A stretch of DNA of 64,000 nucleotides from Streptomyces flaveus (GTDB lineage Bacteria; Actinomycetota; Actinomycetes; Streptomycetales; Streptomycetaceae): NCBI RefSeq assembly GCF_014647675.1, contig NZ_BMPQ01000002.1, positions 427,171 to 491,170 of the forward strand. Direction: 5' to 3'. Positions 51,392-59,760 of the stretch are shown in pieces. A model generated the notes under the pieces. The model saw nothing but the letters and a program-made list of their open reading frames with translations, was not told where the DNA came from and did no database searches. The translations under genes and the position numbers were made by a program. The stretch's first letter is position 1; each line of letters opens with the position of its first letter.

Positions 51392-53052
51392 GTCGCCAGC
51401 CCCTCGGCCAGCGGCCCCAGTGCCAGCGCCGGGAAGTAGGTCAGACCGGTGATGATCAGGATCGCGCCCACCAACAGGCCGGTGAACAGCGGCTTTTCGG
51501 TACGCAGGGTGCCCGCGGTGGCCGGCACCGGCTTCTGCTCGGCGAGCGATCCGGCCAGCGCCAGCACGAACACCATCGGCAGGAACCGGCCGAGCAGCAT
51601 CGCCAGACCCAGGGTGCTGTTGAACCACTGCGTGTCCGCGTTCAGACCCGCGAAGGCCGAACCGTTGTTGTTCGAGGCCGAGGTGTAGGCGTAAAGGATC
51701 TCGGAGAATCCGTGCGCCCCGCTGTTGGTCATCGAGTTGCCCGGGGTGGGCAACGCCATCGCCGCAGCGGTGAAGACCAGCACCAGCGCCGGGGTGATCA
51801 GGATGTAGCAGGCCGCCAGCTTGATCTCGCGGGTGCCGATCTTCTTGCCCAGGTACTCGGGCGTACGGCCGACCATGAGGCCCGCGATGAACACCGCGAT
51901 GATCGCCATGACCAGCATGCCGTAGAGACCGGAGCCGACACCGCCGGGCGCGATCTCGCCCAGCTGCATGCCCAGCAGGTTCAGCCCGCCGCCCAGGCCG
52001 GTGTTGGACGAGTGGAAGGAGTCCACCGCGCCCGTCGAGGTGAGCGTCGTGGAGATCGAGAAGATCGACGAGGCGCCGATGCCGAAACGCTGCTCCTTGC
52101 CCTCCATCGCACCGCCGGCGATCTCGAACGCCGGGCCGTGATGGGCGAATTCGGTCCACCACATCAGGCAGATGAAGCCCAGCCAGATGGTCGCCATCGT
52201 GGCGAGGATCGCGTAGCCCTGCTTCAGCGAGCCGACCATCCGGCCGAAGGTGCGCGTCAGCGCGAACGGGATCAGCAGGAGCAGGAAGATCTCGAAGAGG
52301 TTGGAGAACGGGTTGGGGTTCTCGAAGGGGTGGGCGGAGTTGGCGTTGAAGTAGCCGCCGCCGTTGGTGCCCACCTCCTTGATGGCCTCCTGGGAGGCGA
52401 CCGCGCCGCCGTTCCACTGCTGGGAGCCGCCCGTGAACTGTCCGACCTCATGAATCCCGGAGAAGTTCTGGATGACGCCGCACGCCACCAGCACGATCGC
52501 GGCGATCACGGAGATCGGCAGCAGGATGCGTACGACTCCCCGTACCAAGTCGGCCCAGAAGTTGCCCAGTTCACCGGTGCGGGAGCGGGCGAAGCCCCGT
52601 ACGAGAGCGACCGCCACCGCGATGCCGACGGCCGCGGAGACGAAGTTCTGCACGGCCAGACCGGCAGTCTGCACGACGTGGCCCATGGCCTGCTCACCGT
52701 AGTACGACTGCCAGTTGGTGTTCGACACGAAGGACGCGGCGGTGTTGAACGCCTGGTCCGGGTCGATCGAGGCGAAGCCCAGCGAGCCGGGCAGGATGCC
52801 CTGGACGCGCTGCAGGACGTACAGGAAGAGCACGCCCGCCGCGGAGAAGGCGAGGACGCCGCGCAGGTACGCGGGCCAGCGCATCTCGGTGTTCGGGTTG
52901 GCGCCGATGCCCCGGTAGATCCACTTCTCGACGCGCAGGTGCTTGTCGGAGGAGTAGACCCGGGCCATGTAGTCGCCGAGGGGTCGGTAGGCCAGCGCCA
53001 GCGCCGCGATGAGCGCGAGCAGCTGGAGCACACCGGCAAGTACGGGGCTCAT
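51388..53052 (-). CDS. kdpA: KdpA, potassium-binding channel subunit
   Basis: A 554-residue membrane protein of the SKT superfamily, with ten or so helices and the repeated selectivity-filter regions ('[20 protein letters not shown]', '[20 protein letters not shown]', '[20 protein letters not shown]', '[13 protein letters not shown]'). It binds and conducts K+ in the KdpFABC complex. It starts 8 bases after kdpF and its stop overlaps the kdpB start. Full length, no damage seen. Confidence 0.97.
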
Positions 53053-53060
53053 GGCGGGCG

Positions 53061-53150
53061 TCAGAACCTCTCCGGGAAGATGAGGGCGAGGACGAGATAG
53101 CCCAGCAGGGCGACGGCCACGATCAGGCCGACGATGTTCTCGGCGGTCAC
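53061..53150 (-). CDS. kdpF: KdpF, small membrane subunit
   Basis: A 29-residue single-helix peptide ('[20 protein letters not shown]' then 'ALIFPERF'); the ending A-L-x-x-P-E-x-F is typical of KdpF, which stabilises the Kdp complex. The GTG start overlaps the stop of the small gene before it (GTGA), so its translation should depend on that gene. Confidence 0.88.
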   Translation of the reverse strand: MTAENIVGLIVAVALLGYLVLALIFPERF

Positions 53151-53230
53151 AGCTTCGCCACCCCCTTGGCTATGAGCGCCACCAACGCGAACACCGCGAT
53201 CGTGGTGACGACGAAGGCCACGTCGGCCAT
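53147..53230 (-). CDS. 27-residue single-helix peptide leading the kdp operon
   Basis: A very short frame: '[20 protein letters not shown]' followed by 'AKGVAKL', one membrane helix with a basic C-terminal end. AGGAG stands 6 bases before the ATG, and the stop overlaps the kdpF start (GTGA), so it has better translation signals than kdpF itself. It is not KdpF, which follows. I know of no assigned function. It could be an extra Kdp subunit, an inhibitor peptide or a coupling leader. Confidence 0.7.
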   Translation of the reverse strand: MADVAFVVTTIAVFALVALIAKGVAKL

Positions 53231-53466
53231 GGGAGCTCCTGGATGAGGTTCGGAGTGAATGGGTGGACAAGGACGATTCCGAGGAAACCTCCACTCCGAC
53301 CGGATTCGGCCACCGTTGACGGGTCCCATACGCCGACGCATACGCCCTTGACGGTTCTCTTACGGCTCGAGCGCGGACCCCGAGGCTCCATCGTGTGGGA
53401 GCGCTTCCATGAGAGGCGTGTTCATGTCACGATGCCCTGGGGGCTCCTTCGTGAGAGGGGCAAGTT

Positions 53467-54468
53467 GTGAGGTTTTCGCTTGCGCGTGTGGTTGTGGGCG
53501 GGCTGCTTCTGGGGCTGTTGGGTGTGGTGGGCGTTGCCGGGCCGTCGTCGGGGGCGGTCGGGGTGCGTACGGAGGCTCCCTCCGCGGCCTCCGCCCGTAC
53601 AGAGGCTCCCGCCGCGGCCCCCACCGCAGAGCTCACCGAGATCACGAACTTCGGCACCAACCCCAGCAACCTCCAGATGTACCTGTACGTCCCGGACAAC
53701 GTCGCCCCCAACCCGGCGGTCCTGGTGGCCGTGCACTACTGCACGGGGTCCGGTCCGGCGATGCACTCCGGCACCGAGTACGCCCAGCTGGCCGACCGGT
53801 ACGGCTTCGTCGTGATCTATCCGTCCGTCACGCGCAGCAGCAAGTGCTTCGACGTCTCCTCGCCGCAGGCGCTGCGCCGGGACGGCGGCAGTGACCCGGT
53901 GGGCATCAAGTCCATGGTCGACTGGGTGACTCGTACGTACGACGCGGACACCGACCGGATCTTCGCCACCGGCATCTCCTCCGGCGCGATGATGACGAAC
54001 GTGCTGCTGGGCGACTACCCCGACGTGTTCGCGGCGGGCGCGGCGTTCGCGGGCGTGCCGTTCGCCTGTTTCGCCACCACCAACGGGTCCGAGTGGAACA
54101 GCGACTGCTCGGGCGGCAACCTCATCCGCACCCCGCAGGCATGGGGCGACCTGGTCCGCGGCGCCTACCCGGGCTACGACGGGCCCCGGCCGCGTATGCA
54201 GCTCTGGCACGGCACCGAGGACGACGTCCTGCGCTACCCCAACTTCGGGGAGGAGATCAAGCAGTGGACGAACGTGCACGGCGTCGGCCAGACACCCGCC
54301 CACACCGACTCACCCCAGGCGGGCTGGACCCGTACCCGCTACGGCTCCACCGGTGACCGGGCTCCCGTGGAGGCCATCAGCCTCCAGGGCGTCGGCCACA
54401 ACCTGTACGCCTGGGGCATGGGGGCCCGGGTGATCACGTTCTTCGGCCTGGACGGCACGGGCCGGTGA
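53467..54468 (+). CDS. secreted esterase, PHB-depolymerase/CE1-like family
   Basis: A 333-residue exported hydrolase with a signal peptide (about 1-30) followed by an Ala/Pro linker with an imperfect repeat ('RTEAPSAASARTEAPAAAPT'). The alpha/beta-hydrolase core shows 'VLVAVHYCTGSGPAMHSGTE', nucleophile elbow 'ATGISSGAMMTNVLLGDYPD', acid region 'QLWHGTEDDVLRYPNFGEEI' and catalytic His in 'LQGVGHNLYAWG'. This group includes acetylxylan and feruloyl esterases; no carbohydrate-binding module is attached. GAGAGGGG precedes the GTG start. Confidence 0.88.
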   Translation: MRFSLARVVVGGLLLGLLGVVGVAGPSSGAVGVRTEAPSAASARTEAPAAAPTAELTEITNFGTNPSNLQMYLYVPDNVAPNPAVLVAVHYCTGSGPAMHSGTEYAQLADRYGFVVIYPSVTRSSKCFDVSSPQALRRDGGSDPVGIKSMVDWVTRTYDADTDRIFATGISSGAMMTNVLLGDYPDVFAAGAAFAGVPFACFATTNGSEWNSDCSGGNLIRTPQAWGDLVRGAYPGYDGPRPRMQLWHGTEDDVLRYPNFGEEIKQWTNVHGVGQTPAHTDSPQAGWTRTRYGSTGDRAPVEAISLQGVGHNLYAWGMGARVITFFGLDGTGR

Positions 54469-54539
54469 GGCCGTCGACCCGCCTCTTCCGTCAGCACTGG
54501 GGATAGCACCGGTAGCGCTGCGTCCCGCCCGGGCCGGGT

Positions 54540-55343
54540 TCAGACCCGACCCCAGGTCCCCCGGTCCCGGGCCATCGCATGGAGCGCCTCGACATCCGCC
54601 GGCTTGAGCACGCCCCCCGCACTGGCCAGCGACGCGACATCCGTGTCCTGGAGAACGCGAACCTCACGCAGCGGCGTCGCCACCGACACGTTCGACGGCG
54701 CGTAGAGCGCCAGCACCGGATGGACCTCCGCCGTCAGCGCGTACGACGCCCGGTCCGCGACAGCCCGAACCCGCCGCAGCAACGGTGTCGGTTCCCGACG
54801 GCCGACCGTGACCATGGGGTCAGCCACCAGCACCCGCTGCTTACGGGCGTACAGCGTGTGGACGGCGAACAGCCCGCCGGGCCCGATCGCCAGGTGGTGA
54901 AGACGGTCGCCGCCGGGCAGCGTAAGGGAATGCAGCGCATGCCACCCCGTCCCCTCCAGCCCGTCAAGCGCCTCCCCCACCGCCAGCTCCGACGCCAGCG
55001 CCCGCCGCCGGGGATCGGGCCGCAGCCGGTGCGGAGGCGAGGGATCGCGGTCCAGAGCGATCTGGAGGGCCTCACCGGGCCGGTTGGGGGCAAGGTCGTC
55101 GTCGGGGTGGAGGGTGAGCCGGGCGAGCTCGGCGGGGGTCGGGACCGGGGGCGGCCCCACGGTCACGGGCCCGGTCAGAAACGGGCCGAGCGCGTCGAGA
55201 ACATCCTCGCGCCGGTCCTCGCTGAGCAGGTTGACCCGCCCCGCCTCCCTGTCGTACCAGGCGACGTTCCTGCCGTCGGTGTGACAGATGTACAGCCGTT
55301 CCTGACCGTGCCGCCAGGTCGGTACAACGCGCAGTCCGTTCAT
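54540..55343 (-). CDS. NERD-like nuclease-related domain protein
   Basis: A 267-residue soluble protein. Residues about 115-215 follow the NERD pattern: 'AVGEALDGLEGTGWHALHSL', 'DRLHHLAIGPGGLFAVHTLY', 'ARKQRVLVADPMVTV'. The domain belongs to the wider PD-(D/E)xK-like group, but the acidic residues after 'HHLAIGPGG' are not a clean D...E-x-K set, so nuclease activity is doubtful. The N-terminus ('YICHTDGRNVAWYDREAGRV') looks like a small beta domain. No partner genes. ATG 55343 is consistent. Confidence 0.7.
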   Translation of the reverse strand: MNGLRVVPTWRHGQERLYICHTDGRNVAWYDREAGRVNLLSEDRREDVLDALGPFLTGPVTVGPPPVPTPAELARLTLHPDDDLAPNRPGEALQIALDRDPSPPHRLRPDPRRRALASELAVGEALDGLEGTGWHALHSLTLPGGDRLHHLAIGPGGLFAVHTLYARKQRVLVADPMVTVGRREPTPLLRRVRAVADRASYALTAEVHPVLALYAPSNVSVATPLREVRVLQDTDVASLASAGGVLKPADVEALHAMARDRGTWGRV

Positions 55344-55433
55344 GCGCCATCACCCCACGACCATGGGAACAGGCGGGGTACTCCAGGGGCAAGAACCCAG
55401 CTACCTTTGTCACGACTCGAGCGGGAGGCGCCG

Positions 55434-55940
55434 TTGCTGCCCAGCAGGAAGCAACCCGATGTGCCGGCCCCGGACAGCCCGTGGAGCGAGATCGTGCCCG
55501 GCCTGTGGATGGGCGGGCACGAGTACAAGGGCCGGTCCGGCGGGCTGGAGTTCGCTGTCGTACACGATGAGTTCGACCTGGTCCTGACGTTGCTCCGACT
55601 ACCCGGCCACGGCCCCGACGACGACGTGGAACACCATGTGTGGCCGATCCCGGACGGCCCTCTGGACGGTACGCAGCTCGCGGGCGTCCTGCGGCTCGCA
55701 CGGGCCGCGGGCGAGGGGCTGGCGCAGGGCCGCCGGGTCCTGGTCCGCTGCTACCACGGCTACAACCGCTCGGGCCTGGTCGTCGCCCACGCCCTGATCG
55801 GCGCGGGCCACACCGCCGACGAGGCGATCCGCCTGATCCGTAGCCGCCGTTCACGGTGGGCCCTGCACAACGAACTCTTCGTGGAGTATCTGAAGACCGG
55901 CCTCGACACGGTCCGGCTCCTCGAAGAACTGGCCGAGTGA
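55434..55940 (+). CDS. dual-specificity protein phosphatase (Cys-based)
   Basis: A 168-residue cytoplasmic phosphatase. The catalytic loop is C-x5-R as 'VLVRCYHGYNRSGLVVAHAL'; the general-acid Asp is probably in 'WPIPDGPLDG'. The closing 'TADEAIRLIRSRRSRWALHN' is the usual dual-specificity C-terminus. It probably removes phosphate from Ser/Thr/Tyr of unknown proteins. GGGAGG lies 6 bases before TTG 55434; no ATG or GTG fits as well. The start is therefore the least certain part. Confidence 0.82.
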   Translation: MLPSRKQPDVPAPDSPWSEIVPGLWMGGHEYKGRSGGLEFAVVHDEFDLVLTLLRLPGHGPDDDVEHHVWPIPDGPLDGTQLAGVLRLARAAGEGLAQGRRVLVRCYHGYNRSGLVVAHALIGAGHTADEAIRLIRSRRSRWALHNELFVEYLKTGLDTVRLLEELAE

Positions 55941-56100
55941 TCAGCGGAGTCACCGAGCGCGACCATCCACGACGAACCGCGGCTCAGAACCGGCACGTAC
56001 CCCGATGGCCCAGCACGACGGGCGCCCTCCAAGGTCGACTCCTAGCGTGGCGATTGATCACCTTTCAGTCACCACCGCACCTTTCAAGGAGGACTCAGTC

Positions 56101-56820
56101 ATGCCCCTGCGTTCCGCTTTCACCCGCCTCGCCATAGTCACCACCACCGCCGCCGCACTCGCCCTCACCGCCACCGGTCCCGCCCTCGCGAACGGCGACG
56201 ACGGCGGCGGCGGCGGGAACGGAAATGGGAACGCCAACGCCAGCGAGGGCGGCGGTAACGGCAACGGCAAACCCAACTTGGGTGGCGGCAACGGCAAACC
56301 CAACTTGGGTGGCGGCAACGCCAATGCCCACTGGGGCGGTGGTAACGACAACGTCAACGTCCACGTCCACGTCCACGGCCACGCCGACCCAGGTGGCGGC
56401 AACGCCGACGCCAACTCGACCGGCGGCAACGGCAATGCCGACGCCAACTCGACCGGCGGCAACGGCAACGCCGACCCCAGCGCCAACCCGGGCGGCGGCA
56501 ACGGGGGCAACAACGGCCGCCCCGACGGCCACCCCAACAACAATCCCAATAGCAACCCCAACAACCCCAACAACAACCAGGAGTTCACCCAGGGCCGCGT
56601 CACCGCCATCGGCGGCCTGACCCTCCGCGACCGGCCGACCCGCAACAGCGCCGCGATCGGCCACGCACCCCAGGGCTCGACCGTCCGCATCTTCTGCCGG
56701 ACGCCGGGCAGCACCGTCGACGGCAACAACCTCTGGTACCTCCTCGCGGACGGCACCTGGGCCTGGGGTCCGGCCCGCTACATCGACACCTTCGGCCACA
56801 AGCAGCCCCGCTGGTGCTGA
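56101..56820 (+). CDS. secreted SH3-like protein with Asn/Gly repeats
   Basis: A 239-residue exported protein: signal peptide 1-29 ('LALTATGPALANGDD'), then about 130 residues of low complexity made of Gly, Asn, Ala and His with internal repeats (GNGKPNLGG twice, NADANSTGGNG twice, a His/Val stretch VHVHVHGH), then a bacterial SH3 domain (about 165-235, 'RVTAIGGLTLRDRPTRNSAA', 'WYLLADGTWAWGPARYIDTF') with a Cys near 205 and a C-terminal Cys. SH3 domains of this type bind cell-wall peptides. AAGGAGG precedes the ATG. Likely wall-associated; the repeats may act as a flexible spacer. Confidence 0.82.
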   Translation: MPLRSAFTRLAIVTTTAAALALTATGPALANGDDGGGGGNGNGNANASEGGGNGNGKPNLGGGNGKPNLGGGNANAHWGGGNDNVNVHVHVHGHADPGGGNADANSTGGNGNADANSTGGNGNADPSANPGGGNGGNNGRPDGHPNNNPNSNPNNPNNNQEFTQGRVTAIGGLTLRDRPTRNSAAIGHAPQGSTVRIFCRTPGSTVDGNNLWYLLADGTWAWGPARYIDTFGHKQPRWC

Positions 56821-56837
56821 GGCCGACATAACGGGAC

Positions 56838-58241
56838 ATGAGCCACATATCCTGTTACGTTCCGGGCATGCTCTCGCCCGGACCGACAGCGCAGGCGGAT
56901 CCGCCCACTCCCGCCGTACGCCTCCCCCGGCGCCGAGGCATCGAGTTCACGCTCCTCGTCCTGGCGGTGCTGCTCTCGGTGTACGGCTACTGCGCCGTCG
57001 GCCTCGCCAGGAACGGCACCCTCCCGCCCGGCGCCGCACGTTACGGCGCCGGGCTCGGCGTGCTCGCGCTTCTCGCGCATGTGGCGGTGCGGTGGCGGGC
57101 GCCGTACGCCGATCCGCTGCTGCTTCCGATCGCCGTACTGCTCAACGGCCTCGGCCTGGTGCTGGTCCACCGGCTCGACCTGGAGACTCCGGCCGATCCT
57201 GCGGCCCCCACGCAGCTCGTCTGGTCGACGCTGGGAGTCGGCCTGTTCATCGCGGTCGTTCTCGTCCTGCGCGACCACCGGGTGCTCCAGCGCTACGCGT
57301 ACGTCTGCGTCGTCACCGCGCTCGTCCTGCTGATGCTGCCGATCTTCTTCCCGGCCGTGAACGGCGCCCGGCTCTGGATCAGGGTCGGCGGATTCTCCAT
57401 CCAGCCGGGCGAGTTCGCGAAGGTGCTGCTCGCGGTGTTCTTCGCCGGCTATCTCGCGGCGAACCGCAACGCCCTCGCGTACACGGGCCGCCGCATCTGG
57501 AAACTCCAACTGCCCGCGGGACGCGTACTCGGCCCGATCCTCACGATCTGGGTGCTGAGCGTCGGCGTCCTGGTCCTGGAGCGGGACCTGGGCACCTCGC
57601 TCCTCTTCTTCGGCCTGTTCGTGATCCTGTTGTACGTCGCCACGGGCCGCACCGGCTGGATCGCGGTCGGCCTGCTGCTCGCGGCCCTCGGAGCCTTCGC
57701 CGTCGGCCGTCTCGAACCGTATGTGCACAGCCGCGTCGAGGACTGGCTGCACCCCTTCGCGTCCGTCGAGGCGGGCCTTGGGCCCAGCCAACTCGCCCAG
57801 TCCCTCTACGCGTTCGCCGCTGGCGGGCTGCTCGGCACCGGCCTCGGCCTCGGCCATTCGATCCTCATCGGCTTCGCCGCCAAGTCGGACTTCATCCTGG
57901 CGACGGCGGGCGAAGAACTGGGCCTGGCCGGACTCTCCGCGATCTTCCTGCTGTACGGGCTGCTGGTCGAGCGCGGCTACCGGGCGGGCCTCGCCCTGCG
58001 CGACCCCTTCGGGCGGCTGCTCGCGGTCGGGCTCGCCTCGATCGTGGCGCTCCAGGTGTTCGTGATCGCGGGCGGGGTGACCGGGCTGATCCCGCTGACC
58101 GGGATGCCGATGCCGTTCCTGGCGCAGGGCGGTTCGTCGGTGGTCACCAACTGGATCATCGTGGCCCTGCTGATCCGCCTCAGCGACTCGGCACGCAGCC
58201 GGTACGACGGAGCGCCGTACGACGCGGAGGGCGCACCATGA
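56838..58241 (+). CDS. FtsW/RodA/SpoVE-family glycosyltransferase (SEDS)
   Basis: A 467-residue membrane protein with about ten helices. SEDS marks: 'NGARLWIRVGGFSIQPGEFA', 'VLVLERDLGTSLLFFGLFVI', 'HPFASVEAGLGPSQLAQSLY', 'ATAGEELGLAGLSAIFLLYG', 'TGMPMPFLAQGGSSVVTNWI'. SEDS proteins polymerise lipid II glycan together with a class B PBP, which is encoded next and overlaps by ATGA. Start 56838 is the longest reading. ATG 56868 lies about 15 bases after a TATCCT -10-like element and could be a leaderless start. No pknA/pknB/fha genes are adjacent, so this is not the pknB-cluster pair. Confidence 0.92.
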   Translation: MSHISCYVPGMLSPGPTAQADPPTPAVRLPRRRGIEFTLLVLAVLLSVYGYCAVGLARNGTLPPGAARYGAGLGVLALLAHVAVRWRAPYADPLLLPIAVLLNGLGLVLVHRLDLETPADPAAPTQLVWSTLGVGLFIAVVLVLRDHRVLQRYAYVCVVTALVLLMLPIFFPAVNGARLWIRVGGFSIQPGEFAKVLLAVFFAGYLAANRNALAYTGRRIWKLQLPAGRVLGPILTIWVLSVGVLVLERDLGTSLLFFGLFVILLYVATGRTGWIAVGLLLAALGAFAVGRLEPYVHSRVEDWLHPFASVEAGLGPSQLAQSLYAFAAGGLLGTGLGLGHSILIGFAAKSDFILATAGEELGLAGLSAIFLLYGLLVERGYRAGLALRDPFGRLLAVGLASIVALQVFVIAGGVTGLIPLTGMPMPFLAQGGSSVVTNWIIVALLIRLSDSARSRYDGAPYDAEGAP

Positions 58242-59713
58242 CCGGGGACGGCCGCCCCATGCCCCGGTACATCCGGCACGCCGCCGCCTTCTGCGCCCTG
58301 CTCCTGCTCGCGCTCCTGGTGAACGCCACCCGCCTCCAGATCGTCCAGGTCCGCTCGTACGACGAGAACCCGGCCAACCGCCGCCAGACGATCGCCCGTT
58401 ACGGCCAGCCACGCGGCGACATCCTGGTCGGCGGCAGCCCGGTCACCGGTTCCAGGGACTCGGGAGAGAACCTCCGCTACGAACGGACGTACAGGTACGG
58501 CCCGTTGTACGCACCCGTCACCGGCTTCGCCTCGCAGACGTACGGAACGACTCTCCTGGAGAACGCCGAGGACGACCTCCTCTCCGGCACCGACCCGATG
58601 CTCTCCCCTCTCCCTCTGTGGAACGACCTCACACGCGCCCGCAACCCCGGCGGCAACGTCGTCACCACCCTCGACGCGATCGCGCAGCAAGCGGCGTACG
58701 ACGGACTCGGCGACCGGCGGGGCGCGGTGGCCGCCGTCGAACCCTCGACGGGACGGATCCTGGCGCTCGTCTCCACCCCCTCCTACGACCCTCAGGAGCT
58801 GTCCGGGACGGACAAAGCGGTGGCGAAGGCCTGGGCACGGCTGAACGGCGCGGCGGACCGGCCGATGCTCAACCGGGCCGTCCGCCAGACCTATCCGCCG
58901 GGTTCGACGTTCAAGGTGGTCACCGCGGCGGCGGCGCTGGACGCGGGCGTGGTGGAGGACCTGGACGCGCCCCTCAAGGCCCCCGATCCGTACCGGCTGC
59001 CGGGCAGTTCGGCGCGGCTGACGAACTCGGTCGACGACTGCGCCGGCGCCTCGCTGCGCTACGCCTTCGCCTGGTCGTGCAACACGGTGTTCGCCAAGCT
59101 GGGCGTGGACGTGGGGTTGGCGGACATGGCGCGCACCGCCTCCGGCTTCGGCTTCGACGAGCCGGGGCCCAGGATCCCGTTCCCGGTCTCCACCAGCACG
59201 TTCGGCAGCGGCCTCGACCAGGCGCAGCTCGCACTGTCCTCCATCGGCCAGTTCGACACCCGGGCGACACCGCTGCAGATGGCGATGATCGCGGCGGCGG
59301 TGGCGAACGGCGGCTCGGTGCGCGCGCCCCATCTGGTGGAGCGGACGACCACGGCCGCGGGCACCCCGGTGTCGACCACCGGCCCGCGGGCCGAAAGCCG
59401 GGCCATGAACCCGTCCACGGCCAGGCTGCTACGGGAGTTGATGACGGACGCGGTGCGCAAGGGCACCGGCCGGAAGGTCGCCGTCCCCGGCGCCGAGGTC
59501 GGCGGCAAGTCGGGCACCGCCCAGCACGGCATCGGCAACGCCGGTACCCCGTACGCCTGGTTCATCTCCTGGGCCCGGGCCCGCGACGCCGTGGAACCGG
59601 CGGTCGCCGTGGCGGTCGTCGTCGAGGACGCGGCGGCCGACCGGGGCGAGATCAGCGGGGGCGGGGACGCGGCACCGATCGCACGGGCCGTGATGAAAGC
59701 GGTACTCGACTGA
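58238..59713 (+). CDS. class B penicillin-binding protein (PbpA/FtsI-like transpeptidase)
   Basis: A 491-residue enzyme with an N-terminal membrane anchor (about 12-32). Transpeptidase motifs: S-x-x-K 'YPPGSTFKVV' (S223, K226), S-x-N 'AWSCNTVFAKLG', and K-S-G-T (K424) in 'GGKSGTAQHG'. All catalytic residues are present. It cross-links peptidoglycan with the SEDS protein whose gene overlaps its start. Its size matches actinobacterial PbpA. The stop codon lies in the first unit of a 15-bp tandem repeat. Confidence 0.93.
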   Translation: MTGDGRPMPRYIRHAAAFCALLLLALLVNATRLQIVQVRSYDENPANRRQTIARYGQPRGDILVGGSPVTGSRDSGENLRYERTYRYGPLYAPVTGFASQTYGTTLLENAEDDLLSGTDPMLSPLPLWNDLTRARNPGGNVVTTLDAIAQQAAYDGLGDRRGAVAAVEPSTGRILALVSTPSYDPQELSGTDKAVAKAWARLNGAADRPMLNRAVRQTYPPGSTFKVVTAAAALDAGVVEDLDAPLKAPDPYRLPGSSARLTNSVDDCAGASLRYAFAWSCNTVFAKLGVDVGLADMARTASGFGFDEPGPRIPFPVSTSTFGSGLDQAQLALSSIGQFDTRATPLQMAMIAAAVANGGSVRAPHLVERTTTAAGTPVSTTGPRAESRAMNPSTARLLRELMTDAVRKGTGRKVAVPGAEVGGKSGTAQHGIGNAGTPYAWFISWARARDAVEPAVAVAVVVEDAAADRGEISGGGDAAPIARAVMKAVLD

Positions 59714-59760
59714 CTGGTACTCGACCGGCCGGTACTCGACCGACTGGTATTCAACTCACC
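59701..59760. repeat. four tandem 15-bp units at a convergent gene end
   Basis: The unit GGTACTCGACYGRCY occurs at 59701, 59716 and 59731, with a diverged fourth copy at 59746. The first unit contains the PBP stop codon and the last contains the stop of the opposite kinase gene (59756-59758). Confidence 0.8.

Noticed and set aside
53231-53466. c-di-AMP riboswitch or KdpE-type site before the kdp operon
   Set aside because: I could not find the riboswitch's conserved blocks or a convincing symmetric site in the 230 bases upstream.
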